A stretch of 64,000 bases of DNA from Vallitalea okinawensis (lineage in GTDB: Bacteria; Bacillota; Clostridia; Lachnospirales; PQDH01): NCBI RefSeq assembly GCF_002964605.1, contig NZ_PQDH01000006.1:124001-188000 (forward strand), read 5' to 3'. Made by a program: the position numbers and the translations under genes. Of the stretch, positions 1 through 8,779 are shown piece by piece (position 1 is the first letter of the stretch; every line of letters starts with the position of its first letter). The notes below the pieces were generated by a model. It worked only from the letters and a program-made list of their open reading frames with translations. It did not search any database and was not told the origin of the DNA.

Positions 1-30
1 ACATCCAAGTATTTTGTTGTAAAATATTAG

Positions 31-453
31 TTAAAGGTTTTTAAAAATCTTATTAAGTATATTTAAGAATAGCTCCCTTTCCTCCTCACTTATTCCAACG
101 TACTCTTTTTCAAAGATTTTCTCTCCAATTTCTCTAAATTGAGGTTCAATATCCCTCCCTTTTTGTGTTAGATAAACTAGATTTGATCGGCTGTCTTTTG
201 GGTTTTTCTTTGTAGCCACAAACCCTAGTTTTGTCAACTTATTAATGAGTGTCGTAACAGTTGACCGATCTCGATGAATTTTGTCAGCAATCTCTGTCAT
301 CGTTAATTCTCCATACTGATATAACGTAGCTAAGATATCTCCGTGTGAAGGAACTATACCAGTCAAGCCTAATTGCTCTAATTCACTGGTTATAAAATTA
401 TTAGCCCGTTCTCTAATTCTTCCTATTAAATAAATGCTATTGTCTGTTTTCAT
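31..453 (-). CDS. MarR-family transcriptional regulator
   Basis: Winged-helix regulator of about 140 residues. The central part has the MarR signature: a helix-turn-helix around TMTEIADKIHRDRSTVTTLINKL, split here as TEIADKIHRD and STVTTLINKL, followed by a wing with KNPKDSRSN (the conserved D-x-R-S motif). I chose ATG at 453 rather than TTG at 477 because a consensus promoter (-35 at 483-488, -10 at 460-465) places the transcription start at about 453. The message would then be leaderless or nearly so; no ribosome binding site is visible. A palindrome fills the promoter spacer, so autorepression is likely. The divergent lipoprotein gene carries a related half-palindrome. The ligand is unknown. 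Confidence 0.85.
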   Translation of the reverse strand: MKTDNSIYLIGRIRERANNFITSELEQLGLTGIVPSHGDILATLYQYGELTMTEIADKIHRDRSTVTTLINKLTKLGFVATKKNPKDSRSNLVYLTQKGRDIEPQFREIGEKIFEKEYVGISEEERELFLNILNKIFKNL

Positions 454-459
454 AACCAC

Positions 460-488
460 ATTATACTTGGATATCAAAGTATTGTCAA
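460..488 (-). promoter_or_regulatory. marR promoter with operator in the spacer
   Basis: On the minus strand: TTGACA (488-483), 17-base spacer, TATAAT (465-460). The spacer holds an 18-base near-palindrome at 464-481 (TACTTTGAT/ATCCAAGTA), centred between -35 and -10. That is a typical position for a repressor such as the adjacent MarR protein. Confidence 0.75.
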
Positions 489-566
489 CCTGTAAGATAA
501 TTTCAATTTATTAGTAATCATTTTAATGGAACTTATCAATTTCCTCAGACGTCTAATGTACATAGA

Positions 567-576
567 TTGATATCAA
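567..576. promoter_or_regulatory. TTGATATCAA palindrome, possible second MarR site
   Basis: Perfect 10-base palindrome TTGATATCAA upstream of the lipoprotein gene. It matches the core of the marR operator (TTTGATATCCAA on the minus strand), which suggests the same regulator also controls the divergent gene. I could not identify a convincing -35/-10 pair for the lipoprotein. Confidence 0.4.
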
Positions 577-609
577 CTAATAAATGACTCAATATATGGA
601 GGTATAACT

Positions 610-1059
610 ATGAAAAAATTATGGACTACATTAATATTCGTATTATTACTTGCAATTGTTTTGGCTGGTTGTATAAATACAGAGGCTACAGATGATATAG
701 ATACAGATCAAGTTAATCAAGAAACATTTGAAGAAAACAATGACACAGAGGTAAGTGCTGATTGCGAATATTATGACCCAGATGTTCATGGTAAATTTGT
801 AGGCGGTGCCATCATAGAAGTTGACCGCAACAATGGTACTGTGCTTATAGAAGACTTTGAGAGTACTCTATATACTGTTCAATTAGCTGAAACAACTAAT
901 TTTGTATTCACTTCATTGGATGAGCTAGCTGAAGGTCAGTCCGTAACTGTTCGTGCAGAAAACTTTGATGAAGGAATAACTACTATTCAAGCTTTAGAAT
1001 TACAACTTGAACAAGAAATCGACCCAGATGATATAACTGAAATAAGCGCACTACAATAA
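610..1059 (+). CDS. Small acidic lipoprotein of unknown function
   Basis: 149 residues. Residues 1-20 form a lipoprotein signal peptide ending in the lipobox LAGC, with Cys21 as the lipidated residue, so the mature protein should be anchored on the outer face of the membrane. Residues 25-50 are a low-complexity acidic linker rich in D, E, N and T. The rest (about 60-140) looks like a small beta-rich domain with the pattern GGAIIEVDRNNGTVLIED, reminiscent of OB-like or DUF3221-type folds, but I do not recognise a family. Ribosome binding site GGAGG lies 8 bases before ATG. It is divergent from marR and probably under its control. Confidence 0.75.
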   Translation: MKKLWTTLIFVLLLAIVLAGCINTEATDDIDTDQVNQETFEENNDTEVSADCEYYDPDVHGKFVGGAIIEVDRNNGTVLIEDFESTLYTVQLAETTNFVFTSLDELAEGQSVTVRAENFDEGITTIQALELQLEQEIDPDDITEISALQ

Positions 1060-1063
1060 TAGT

Positions 1064-1095
1064 AAAGGCATGGTTCTTTTAGGAATCATGCCTTT
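1064..1095. terminator. Bidirectional terminator
   Basis: Inverted repeat AAAGGCATG...CATGCCTTT, extended by TTC/GAA inside, between the convergent lipoprotein and sulfatase genes. A-rich and T-rich flanks allow termination in both directions. Confidence 0.75.
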
Positions 1096-1104
1096 CACTC
1101 ATTA

Positions 1105-2574
1105 TTAATCCACACTATCTACCCAAATCATTTGCTCCCAACGCTGGGTACCTGTATTGTGTAGAACAGTACCTTTCGTGCTACGACCTTCCACGATGTA
1201 TTTCTTCAAAAGAATTTTCAATTCTTCAACAACATCTGGGTGTTGGTCATAAATATTGAATTGCTCTCTTATATCTTCTTCTAAATTATATAACTGAACA
1301 GGTGGATAAGCTTCTGGTGTTGTTCCAGGTCTTGGCACACTCCACCCACCAGAATCAGGACACATTTCTAACTTCCACTTTCCTTTTCGGATGGAAAAGG
1401 AACCATTAATAGAATGATGTACTAATGCCTCTCTTACAGGTAGTAGCTCTTCTTCCTCACTCCAAATAGGCAAATTACTGACACTATCTTCAGCCACATG
1501 ATCTTCTAAGGAATCACGAAAGATATCTGCAATAGTCGCAAAGAAGTCCGTTAAACAAACAGGTTCTTGAGACTGTATACCATGTCTGATAACTTGTGGC
1601 CACTTAATGATGAGAGGTACGCGGTGACCACCTTCAAAAATATCTGCTTTAGTTCCTCGATAAATATAACTTGGATTATGACCGTATTGAGCTAATTCAT
1701 TATAATTTGCCATAGGTGAACAACCGTTATCGCTTGTATAGATCACAATGGTATTTTCATCAAGCCCACATTCTCTTAATTTTTTATTTACTCTACCTAC
1801 GACATCATCACACATTAAGACAAAATCACCGTATTCATTTGTACCTGAACGTCCTTGAAACTCTCTTGTAGGTAAAATAGGTGTATGAGGTGCATTAAGA
1901 GGAAAGTAAATAAAGAATGGCTCATCTTTGTATTCATCTATCTTACTTAGAACTCTCTCAGTGAAATTGGGTAATACTTCTTCATGTATGAAATCCTCAC
2001 CTGTAAGCCCTGTTCTAAAAAATTTCTTATTGAGTTCCTGTGGTATTTTTACATCATTTACCTCAACCCGATTAGGTATTGCTGTTACTTGTTTATTTTC
2101 TATATAGACATAGGGTGGCATATCCAAAGAGCCAGCAATCCCATAAAAATAATCAAAGCCATGGTCGATTGGTGTATCTTTGAGTGGCTTAGTATAATCA
2201 ATACTTTCCTTTTCATTAGCATCTTTCAATGTCCACTCTAAACCTAAATGCCATTTACCAATACAAGCTGTCTTATATCCTTTCTCCTGTAGGTAAGTAG
2301 CAACGGTTTGGCGCTTTGTTTCAATAAGTGGTTTATCATAGCCAAAGAGAACACCTTGTTTTAAAGTACTCCTCCAATTGTATCGTCCTGTCAATATACT
2401 GTACCTTGATGGTGTACATACTGCAGATGATGCATGTGCATCCGTAAAGGATATTCCTTCTTCACACATCTGATCTAAATGGGGTGTTTTAAAAGCAGCT
2501 CGTTCATTGAGATAAGAGACATCGCCATACCCCATATCGTCAGCTAAAATATAGATGATATTTGGTTTGTTCAT
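1105..2574 (-). CDS. Type I sulfatase (cytoplasmic arylsulfatase family)
   Basis: 489-residue alkaline-phosphatase-fold sulfatase that should hydrolyse a sulfate ester, most likely on a sugar. The metal-binding start NIIYILADDMGYGD (Asp11, Asp12) and the active-site motif C-T-P-S-R with Cys53 are intact. Cys53 is the residue converted to formylglycine by an anaerobic sulfatase-maturating radical-SAM enzyme, which is not in this window. Later motifs include GKWHLG and YTSDNG. There is no signal peptide, so it acts in the cytoplasm on imported oligosaccharide. GGAGGG precedes the ATG. A divergent AraC regulator at 2700 is the likely controller. The substrate cannot be read from sequence. Confidence 0.9.
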   Translation of the reverse strand: MNKPNIIYILADDMGYGDVSYLNERAAFKTPHLDQMCEEGISFTDAHASSAVCTPSRYSILTGRYNWRSTLKQGVLFGYDKPLIETKRQTVATYLQEKGYKTACIGKWHLGLEWTLKDANEKESIDYTKPLKDTPIDHGFDYFYGIAGSLDMPPYVYIENKQVTAIPNRVEVNDVKIPQELNKKFFRTGLTGEDFIHEEVLPNFTERVLSKIDEYKDEPFFIYFPLNAPHTPILPTREFQGRSGTNEYGDFVLMCDDVVGRVNKKLRECGLDENTIVIYTSDNGCSPMANYNELAQYGHNPSYIYRGTKADIFEGGHRVPLIIKWPQVIRHGIQSQEPVCLTDFFATIADIFRDSLEDHVAEDSVSNLPIWSEEEELLPVREALVHHSINGSFSIRKGKWKLEMCPDSGGWSVPRPGTTPEAYPPVQLYNLEEDIREQFNIYDQHPDVVEELKILLKKYIVEGRSTKGTVLHNTGTQRWEQMIWVDSVD

Positions 2575-2597
2575 ATGTAACCCTCCACATTAAAAAC

Positions 2598-2626
2598 TTT
2601 ACATATCTATTTCATAACTATATAAT
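2598..2626 (+). promoter_or_regulatory. Promoter of the araC-family gene
   Basis: TTTACA (2598-2603), 17-base spacer, TATAAT (2621-2626), with a predicted start near 2633. A perfect palindrome ATATAGCTATAT (2625-2636) overlaps the start and could be a regulator site. Confidence 0.6.
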
Positions 2627-2699
2627 ATAGCTATATATAAACCTAATCAATAAATTAAAATGTATAAAAACTAAATTATTCTGCATAGGAGTTAATGCT

Positions 2700-3506
2700 A
2701 TGGATAACTTGACACCTCATTTATTATCTGCATTTTATACTCAGCACAAAAGAACTTATAATCGAAATCATGCTTTTCCTAAAAGAAGAACTACCTCCTA
2801 TGAGCTGGTCTATTTTCTTGATGACAGCTGTTGTAAAATGCTTTTGGATAATAAGGAGTATCAGATTCTAGGGGATACAGTTGTCTTTAGAAGACCTGAT
2901 CAAGAGAATCAATCTTTTATGTCCTATGAAAGTATTTTGCTATGTTTTTCTTTTGATGAATTGAATGATGGTACAATTGTTGATCATCCTCTTCTACATA
3001 ACATTCCAACACTTAACCAGAACTTAAATCAAGCTAGTTATAGGAAGATATTTGAAGATATATACAAAGAGTTCTTACTTAATCGTCAGTACGCTAGCTA
3101 TTACCTCTCATCAAAATTGATGGAAATCTTATATGGTTTATTCCTTGAGCAAAATACTAACATGACAAATCATCTAATGGAAATCACTAACCAAAATTTA
3201 TTGGACTTACTTAATTACGTACATGCCAACATTGAAAAGAGTTTCACTGTACAAACTATGAGTCATGAGTTATCCATGAGTGAACGTTATGTCTATAAAC
3301 TTTTTAAAGAATCTCTTCATGTGACGCCAACACAATACATAAATGAATGTAAATTAAATTATGCAAAAAAATTATTAGCTACTTCTAATATACCCGTACA
3401 CCAAATAGGTAAGATGAGTGGTTATGATAACTCAACCTATTTCATTACATTATTTAAGAGGAAATATGGAACAACTCCTCTTCAATACAGACGTCAGCAG
3501 AAATAA
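2700..3506 (+). CDS. AraC-family transcriptional regulator
   Basis: 268 residues. The N-terminal half (about 1-150) is a cupin-like ligand-binding region; the C-terminal 100 residues carry two helix-turn-helix motifs typical of AraC/XylS. The second includes IPVHQIGKMSGYDNSTYF and the ending FKRKYGTTPLQYR is classic for the family. It lies divergent to the sulfatase gene, with a 125-base shared upstream region, so it probably activates the sulfatase in response to a sugar. AGGAG sits 9 bases before the ATG. Confidence 0.88.
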   Translation: MDNLTPHLLSAFYTQHKRTYNRNHAFPKRRTTSYELVYFLDDSCCKMLLDNKEYQILGDTVVFRRPDQENQSFMSYESILLCFSFDELNDGTIVDHPLLHNIPTLNQNLNQASYRKIFEDIYKEFLLNRQYASYYLSSKLMEILYGLFLEQNTNMTNHLMEITNQNLLDLLNYVHANIEKSFTVQTMSHELSMSERYVYKLFKESLHVTPTQYINECKLNYAKKLLATSNIPVHQIGKMSGYDNSTYFITLFKRKYGTTPLQYRRQQK

Positions 3507-3540
3507 TCATACTATTTTAATTCAACTGCATAATGAAAAT

Positions 3541-3573
3541 AACGCATAATTCCCCAAAGTGAATTATGCGTTT
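3541..3573. terminator. Bidirectional terminator
   Basis: Perfect 12-bp stem AACGCATAATTC / GAATTATGCGTT with an 8-base loop, followed by T residues, between the convergent araC and SLH-glycosidase genes. Confidence 0.85.
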
Positions 3574-3608
3574 GATATGGATTAAATTCAATTAATAATA
3601 TAAATGCT

Positions 3609-5144
3609 CTAATTAATAGTATCAATTATTGCTTTATATAGGCTGGTATTATCGGATGTATCTTGAGTAATTTCCCAAATCATAATACCACCTGCATCTT
3701 CAAGAGCTAACTCCGCCTTCTCTTGAATAGTAGGTATACCATTATAGTAATAGCCATTTGAGTAATCACTATAGACAGCACTTGGGTCTTTCTCTATGAT
3801 TTCATCGTATCGTTCTGCCTGATCCTTCACATTACGACCATAGAAAGGAACACCTAAGACGATTTTATCTTGGGGTACATTACGTTGATTTTTCCAATAA
3901 TTTAGAGCTGTAACCGCAAATTCGTATGATGAATGATGATTTGATTGATCACCGTATTGACCATCATAAACCATGATATTTAACCAATCAACAAGGGCTA
4001 TAGCCTCATCTTTTATACCCCCAGCAGCCCAAGATACATAACCACTAGGTGTTGCACCTGCAATAACAGCCGCAGTTAACCCTTTGTCTTCTTGATCTAA
4101 TACTGCCTTTAGTTCTTCTAGTAAAAGGACAAAGTTTTCTGGCTCATCATTCTTATCAGGATATTCCCAGTCCATATCTATACCATCAAGATTATATTGA
4201 TCAACTAGGTCCATCAAACAATTAATGAATATGCTTCGTTTTTGTGGATCACTTGCAATATTTGCAAATGTGGTATCATATCCCCAACCACCAATAGCAA
4301 GATATACTTCCACACCTTGACTATGAGCCTCTTCAACGAGTTGTTGTAACTTTTGGGGTTGCTCTACTTTTACACTACCATCTTCGTTAGGGACTGCAAA
4401 GGCATAATTAATATGTGTCATCCCATCATAATTGACTTGTGCAGGTGATTCACTAGCCCAAAATGGGTAGTAAGCCACTACTTTAAAATCTTCATCAGCT
4501 TCTGGTAGCTCACCTTCAAAAATCTCATCGAATACCCTGGTCAATAGAGCTATAACTTCAGCTCGGGTAATAGGCTTTTGGGGTTGAATTGTATTATCAT
4601 AATATCCTACTATGTAGCCTTTCTCAACAGCTAGTGCCACTGCTTCCATGCTCCAAGTTGATATCATATTATAGTCATTAAAAGCTTCTATGTTCTTTGT
4701 ATCTTCAACTACCCCGCCTGTAATTTTAGCAACAATTACTGCGACTTCTTCCCGAGTTATTGGATTCTGAGGTTTTAAAGTTTGATCGCTATAACCTTGA
4801 ATGTAACCTTCAGTTACACCCTTCGCCATTTCTTCATAATACCAGCTCGTTGTAGAAACATCCGAATAATCAATATCAGTATAGGTTTCTGGTTTAAGAA
4901 CACGATTTATAATCGTTACAAACTCTGCTCTTGTTATATAATCATTAGGTTGAAAACTTCCATCACTGTATCCACTGATAAAACCATATTTTGTCCAAAT
5001 ACTTATTTCATCTTCAGCCCAGTGTCCTTCAGTATCCACAAAACTTAATCCCTTACTGAACGCTGGGTTTATAGTAAATGACACCAGTAGAATAAATCCC
5101 ATGATTATGGTAATTATTCTACGCATCTTACCCTTAAATCTCAT
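3609..5144 (-). CDS. Surface GH18 glycosidase with three SLH domains
   Basis: 511 residues. Residues 1-30 are a signal peptide. Three S-layer homology repeats follow (about 34-78, 94-140, 155-205), each ending in an ITRAE/ITREE motif; these anchor proteins non-covalently to cell-wall polysaccharide. Residues 220-511 are a glycoside hydrolase family 18 barrel with the catalytic pattern D-x-x-D-x-D-x-E at 320-327 (Glu327 the proton donor), so it is predicted to be active on chitin, peptidoglycan or N-glycan-like substrates. The compact barrel resembles the YaaH/CotE-type and chitinase-like GH18 proteins. It is a single-gene unit between two terminator or intergenic regions. Cell-surface display suggests either wall remodelling or extracellular glycan cleavage. 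Confidence 0.9.
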   Translation of the reverse strand: MRFKGKMRRIITIIMGFILLVSFTINPAFSKGLSFVDTEGHWAEDEISIWTKYGFISGYSDGSFQPNDYITRAEFVTIINRVLKPETYTDIDYSDVSTTSWYYEEMAKGVTEGYIQGYSDQTLKPQNPITREEVAVIVAKITGGVVEDTKNIEAFNDYNMISTWSMEAVALAVEKGYIVGYYDNTIQPQKPITRAEVIALLTRVFDEIFEGELPEADEDFKVVAYYPFWASESPAQVNYDGMTHINYAFAVPNEDGSVKVEQPQKLQQLVEEAHSQGVEVYLAIGGWGYDTTFANIASDPQKRSIFINCLMDLVDQYNLDGIDMDWEYPDKNDEPENFVLLLEELKAVLDQEDKGLTAAVIAGATPSGYVSWAAGGIKDEAIALVDWLNIMVYDGQYGDQSNHHSSYEFAVTALNYWKNQRNVPQDKIVLGVPFYGRNVKDQAERYDEIIEKDPSAVYSDYSNGYYYNGIPTIQEKAELALEDAGGIMIWEITQDTSDNTSLYKAIIDTIN

Positions 5145-5282
5145 CTAACATTCCTCGCATCTCTTTAGGTATTTGCTTCCTAAAGTTAATGCCCCATAAT
5201 AATGATAGTTGAAATTATATTCTGTATCAATGTTACATTACACCAACAACACCAAAAACTACTATACCTCTAAGATCAATGA

Positions 5283-6788
5283 CTACGGCCTATTGTTCAT
5301 ATGTTTTTTTCGATACACAGAAGGGGTAATCCCCTCTGTTTTTCTAAATATCTTGTAAAAATATTTATCATCAGTAAACCCAACCATTTCAGCGATTTTA
5401 TAGATTTTGTAATTGGATTCGATAAGTAATCTTTTTGATACAGTAATTCTATACTTTTGTAAATAATCAATAAAACTAATACCCATTTCCTTTTTAAACA
5501 AATGACTAAAGTAAGTAGCATTAATCTCTAGATACTGACCAATGTTATCAATAGTAATACTTTGGTTATAATGATCTTCAATGTACATTAACGCCCTTTG
5601 TATGTGATTATTATAATCACTATCCGGCTCATCAGAAATTTTTAACTGTTTCTGTAAGTATTGTTTTATGGCAAACTTAAGATTTGTAAGAGATGATGCT
5701 TCTAAATACATTCTATCAATGACTACTGGCTTATTAGTACATTTTTCAATTAAACACTTCAAAAAGTCCTTTATAACTTCAGGGGTTACATTAGGGTCAT
5801 CAACTAGTCTACGAAATAAATCATCAAATTCATTACTAAATCGAATGAAATTTTTTTCTTTATAGGTCTGAACTGCACTGTTATACCAAAGACTATTACT
5901 TGCGTTAGAGTTCATCTCATGTTTGGTTTCATCAAATAAGATGATAGATTGCTTTGGCTTCAATAACTTGTAATCCAATGCTATTAAACATTGTTTCATT
6001 AATTTAGAAAGGTATAGAGCAGATTGAAGACTACTTAACCCCATGGTAATCGGTCTTTCTTGGCTATTGTTTAAGTGTTTAACAACATATTGCATATCAT
6101 TTACATAATTTATTGTGGAAAAATCTTGAGGTAGTTTATGTAAATAGATCGTCTGAAAATCTTGTGTTTCAAAGGTTGTCAGCAGCTCATACTTTTTACC
6201 TAACGCTTGATGCAAATCTTGTCTATGTACAGAAGGGAAAATAGCTCCTGCTATAAACTGCTTTCCTTGCCACTGAATAGAGGTAGTCTTTAATTTTTGT
6301 TCTATTTTTTGTGAGGTTAAATTCTTAGCTGATAAAAGTTCTTTAAAAATCATTCGATTATATTCCTGTAACTTGGAATCTTTACTTTCTTTTTCTTGGT
6401 GAGCCAGGTTCTCTTTTTTTATGCTTGCTAGTAATGAAGTGAGTAAATTCTTTAAATCCTCTTTGTCAACTGGCTTTTCTAGATAATCTGTTACTTGATA
6501 TCGAATGGCTCTTTGAGCATAAGAAAAATCACTATAAGCACTTAAGATGATAATTTTTACTGTAGGATTGACAGCTCTGATCTTTTCTATAAAATCCAAA
6601 CCATCCATCCCAGGCATTCTAATATCCGTCATAATGACATTAGGCTTGTTGGTATGATAGATGTCTAATCCTTGAAAACCATCTGATGCTTCAAAGATAT
6701 GTGATATATCCAAATTCATTTTATTAATGATTTTGATAAGTCCTTTTCTAATGTGGTTATCATCTTCTACGATTAATAATTGATTCAT
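5283..6788 (-). CDS. YesN-type response regulator (receiver + AraC HTH)
   Basis: 501 residues. The N-terminal receiver domain (1-120) has the acidic pair D9/D10, phospho-acceptor Asp55 in MTDIRMPG and Lys in the EKPV motif. A middle region of about 270 residues has no recognised fold. The C-terminal AraC DNA-binding domain (about 395-495) contains IYKIAEMVGFTDDKYFYKIF. Its ATG overlaps the stop of the upstream histidine kinase by four bases, so the two are translationally coupled. The divergent importer genes at 8780 onward are the obvious target, as in other YesMN/Lpl systems. Confidence 0.92.
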   Translation of the reverse strand: MNQLLIVEDDNHIRKGLIKIINKMNLDISHIFEASDGFQGLDIYHTNKPNVIMTDIRMPGMDGLDFIEKIRAVNPTVKIIILSAYSDFSYAQRAIRYQVTDYLEKPVDKEDLKNLLTSLLASIKKENLAHQEKESKDSKLQEYNRMIFKELLSAKNLTSQKIEQKLKTTSIQWQGKQFIAGAIFPSVHRQDLHQALGKKYELLTTFETQDFQTIYLHKLPQDFSTINYVNDMQYVVKHLNNSQERPITMGLSSLQSALYLSKLMKQCLIALDYKLLKPKQSIILFDETKHEMNSNASNSLWYNSAVQTYKEKNFIRFSNEFDDLFRRLVDDPNVTPEVIKDFLKCLIEKCTNKPVVIDRMYLEASSLTNLKFAIKQYLQKQLKISDEPDSDYNNHIQRALMYIEDHYNQSITIDNIGQYLEINATYFSHLFKKEMGISFIDYLQKYRITVSKRLLIESNYKIYKIAEMVGFTDDKYFYKIFRKTEGITPSVYRKKHMNNRP

Positions 6789-8590
6789 CGCTTACCTCCC
6801 CCTATAACTGTGTCATCTACAACCGGCATATTGACGATAACGGTTATAGTTTCATTGGCACTACTCATAATTTTCACACCATAAGTTTCACCGTAATAGA
6901 GCTTTAAACGTTTATTAACATTAACCATTCCAATGTGGCTAATGGATTCTCTTTGATTGGAGTCTATCATCTCAAGTTGATTACAAATCTCTTCTAGTTT
7001 TGATTCTTCAATAGGTTTACCATCATTTTTCATGAAGATGGATAATTCATCCTTTCCTTTCTCCCCAGTTATAAAAATATTTAATGGTAGTCCATTAAAT
7101 CCATGTATAACTGCATTTTCAATAATAGGCTGTAATGTAAAGGTTAAAATATGTAAATCCATCAAATCTATAGGAATATGACAATGTAATTGAATGAGAT
7201 TATTATGGGTTATATTCTGAACTTTAATATAATGGTTTAAGAAGGATAATTCTTGTTTAATTGTAATGGTATTGGTACCTTTTTTTAAGTTCTGCTTAAT
7301 GAGTTTAGCTAAAGATATTAGCCCATCTGAAACTTCTTCATCATCATTGATTTCTGCTAACATCCTCAAGCTTTCCAATGTATTATAAATAAAATGAGGA
7401 CGAATTTGAGCTTGCAATGCTTTTAATTCAGATTGTTTCTTTGAGATTTCATATTTATAAACTTTATTTATTAGTTCATTTATACGAAAAGCCATCCTGT
7501 TAAAATCCATAGCCAAGTGATCTAACTCATCTTTACCATTCACTTGAATATGGACATCAAAATCTTCTTCTTCTATTTTTTTCATACTATTTCGGATGAC
7601 TTTTATTTTTTTGGTTAGAATGCTACTTAGTGTAAATGCCAAAAGTATAAGTAAAGCATAGGTTGTGAACACCATGATAATATATGTGGACATAGGTTGT
7701 TTGAGTAATCTGTGTATTTCCCTCTCTGGAAAGACATCGATAAAATAAGTATCTAATTTTGCAATTTTCTTATAATAGGCATAATAGGAGGTATTATTAC
7801 TGGAATAAGCTAAATAATCCTGGTCACCTTGAAGAATTTCATTGACATCAAATACTTCCACTAATTGAGTAACTATATTATCCTTTTTATTATCTGAAAA
7901 TATATGGCCCGTGGTATCCATAACGACCAACTGATCTTTATTGTTTGTAGAAGAATAGGTATATAAAGTTGAAGCAAATAGCTCTCTTGTGTTTATTTCT
8001 AATTCTAAATAAGCAGTATTGGCTGGATCAAAGGGATTAACAATATACCATAGTGATAAAACTTCCCTTTTCTTATGGTTTATATCAAGATAATCTCTTG
8101 CAATGTGACTTGGTTCCCAATAGGGATTCCCCAATGAAACTTGCTCTAAAACGTTGTTTAACCAGGATTGATCTTCGTAATTACTTATATGATGAAACAT
8201 TGCTACCTCATTAATATTTTCATTATACGTAAATATATTGATATCCTGAATATAAATATTAGTATTTTGAATCCATGTAACCAAAGGTAAAATCTTATTA
8301 TTATAATTTTGTACGAAATTACTTGGTGAGGTATTTGGTCCTTCTCTTAAGAAAGTAGTTAGTTGAGTGTTAACAGATAAATAATGAGCAATATTTTCAA
8401 TATCATTTAATTTTAAATTAATTGTTAAGACTTCTTGATTAAGTTTCTCCATTACTGAATCCGTTTCTTGTTTTTTTAGTATGGACCAGAAGTCTTTATA
8501 AATGAATATACCAAATAATAATACTGGTAATGTAATCAATAGCATATAGGTTAATACTAATTTACTTTTATAGCTTATACTTCTTTTCAT
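6785..8590 (-). CDS. YesM-type sensor histidine kinase
   Basis: About 601 residues from the ATG at 8590, which is preceded by AGGTGATT; the upstream in-frame extension has no binding site. Layout: transmembrane helix near residues 12-32, a large extracytoplasmic sensor region (about 33-290), a second membrane helix near 295-320, HAMP, then His_kinase with the motif RPHFIYNTLES (the phosphorylated His) and an HATPase domain with PIIENAVIHG. This architecture is the YesM/LytS-like family that senses carbohydrate outside the cell, often via the importer's binding protein. It is co-transcribed with the response regulator. Confidence 0.92.
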   Translation of the reverse strand: MKRSISYKSKLVLTYMLLITLPVLLFGIFIYKDFWSILKKQETDSVMEKLNQEVLTINLKLNDIENIAHYLSVNTQLTTFLREGPNTSPSNFVQNYNNKILPLVTWIQNTNIYIQDINIFTYNENINEVAMFHHISNYEDQSWLNNVLEQVSLGNPYWEPSHIARDYLDINHKKREVLSLWYIVNPFDPANTAYLELEINTRELFASTLYTYSSTNNKDQLVVMDTTGHIFSDNKKDNIVTQLVEVFDVNEILQGDQDYLAYSSNNTSYYAYYKKIAKLDTYFIDVFPEREIHRLLKQPMSTYIIMVFTTYALLILLAFTLSSILTKKIKVIRNSMKKIEEEDFDVHIQVNGKDELDHLAMDFNRMAFRINELINKVYKYEISKKQSELKALQAQIRPHFIYNTLESLRMLAEINDDEEVSDGLISLAKLIKQNLKKGTNTITIKQELSFLNHYIKVQNITHNNLIQLHCHIPIDLMDLHILTFTLQPIIENAVIHGFNGLPLNIFITGEKGKDELSIFMKNDGKPIEESKLEEICNQLEMIDSNQRESISHIGMVNVNKRLKLYYGETYGVKIMSSANETITVIVNMPVVDDTVIGGGKR

Positions 8591-8714
8591 CGAATCACCT
8601 TCAAGTCGTATTTTCGAAAAAATGTTGCTATAATTATAACGCACAAATAACCTTTTTAAAAGCTATAATTTTTTAACATCTCAAATATATTACACTAAAT
8701 CTAAAAGTATTCAA

Positions 8715-8743
8715 CTGACTTATTGCACAAAAAAAGCTATAAT
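8715..8743 (+). promoter_or_regulatory. Promoter of the lpl-type importer gene
   Basis: CTGACT (8715-8720), 17-base spacer, TATAAT (8738-8743), with predicted start near 8750. The weak -35 fits activation by the AraC-type response regulator. The predicted start supports ATG 8780 rather than an in-frame ATG at 8750. Confidence 0.6.
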
Positions 8744-8779
8744 TAGCACATGAATTTGATCAATATGAGGAGGAGAGTT

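Noticed and set aside
8750-8779. Upstream ATG for the LplA-type lipoprotein
   Set aside because: It coincides with the predicted transcription start and lacks a binding site; ATG 8780 has one and gives a clean signal peptide.
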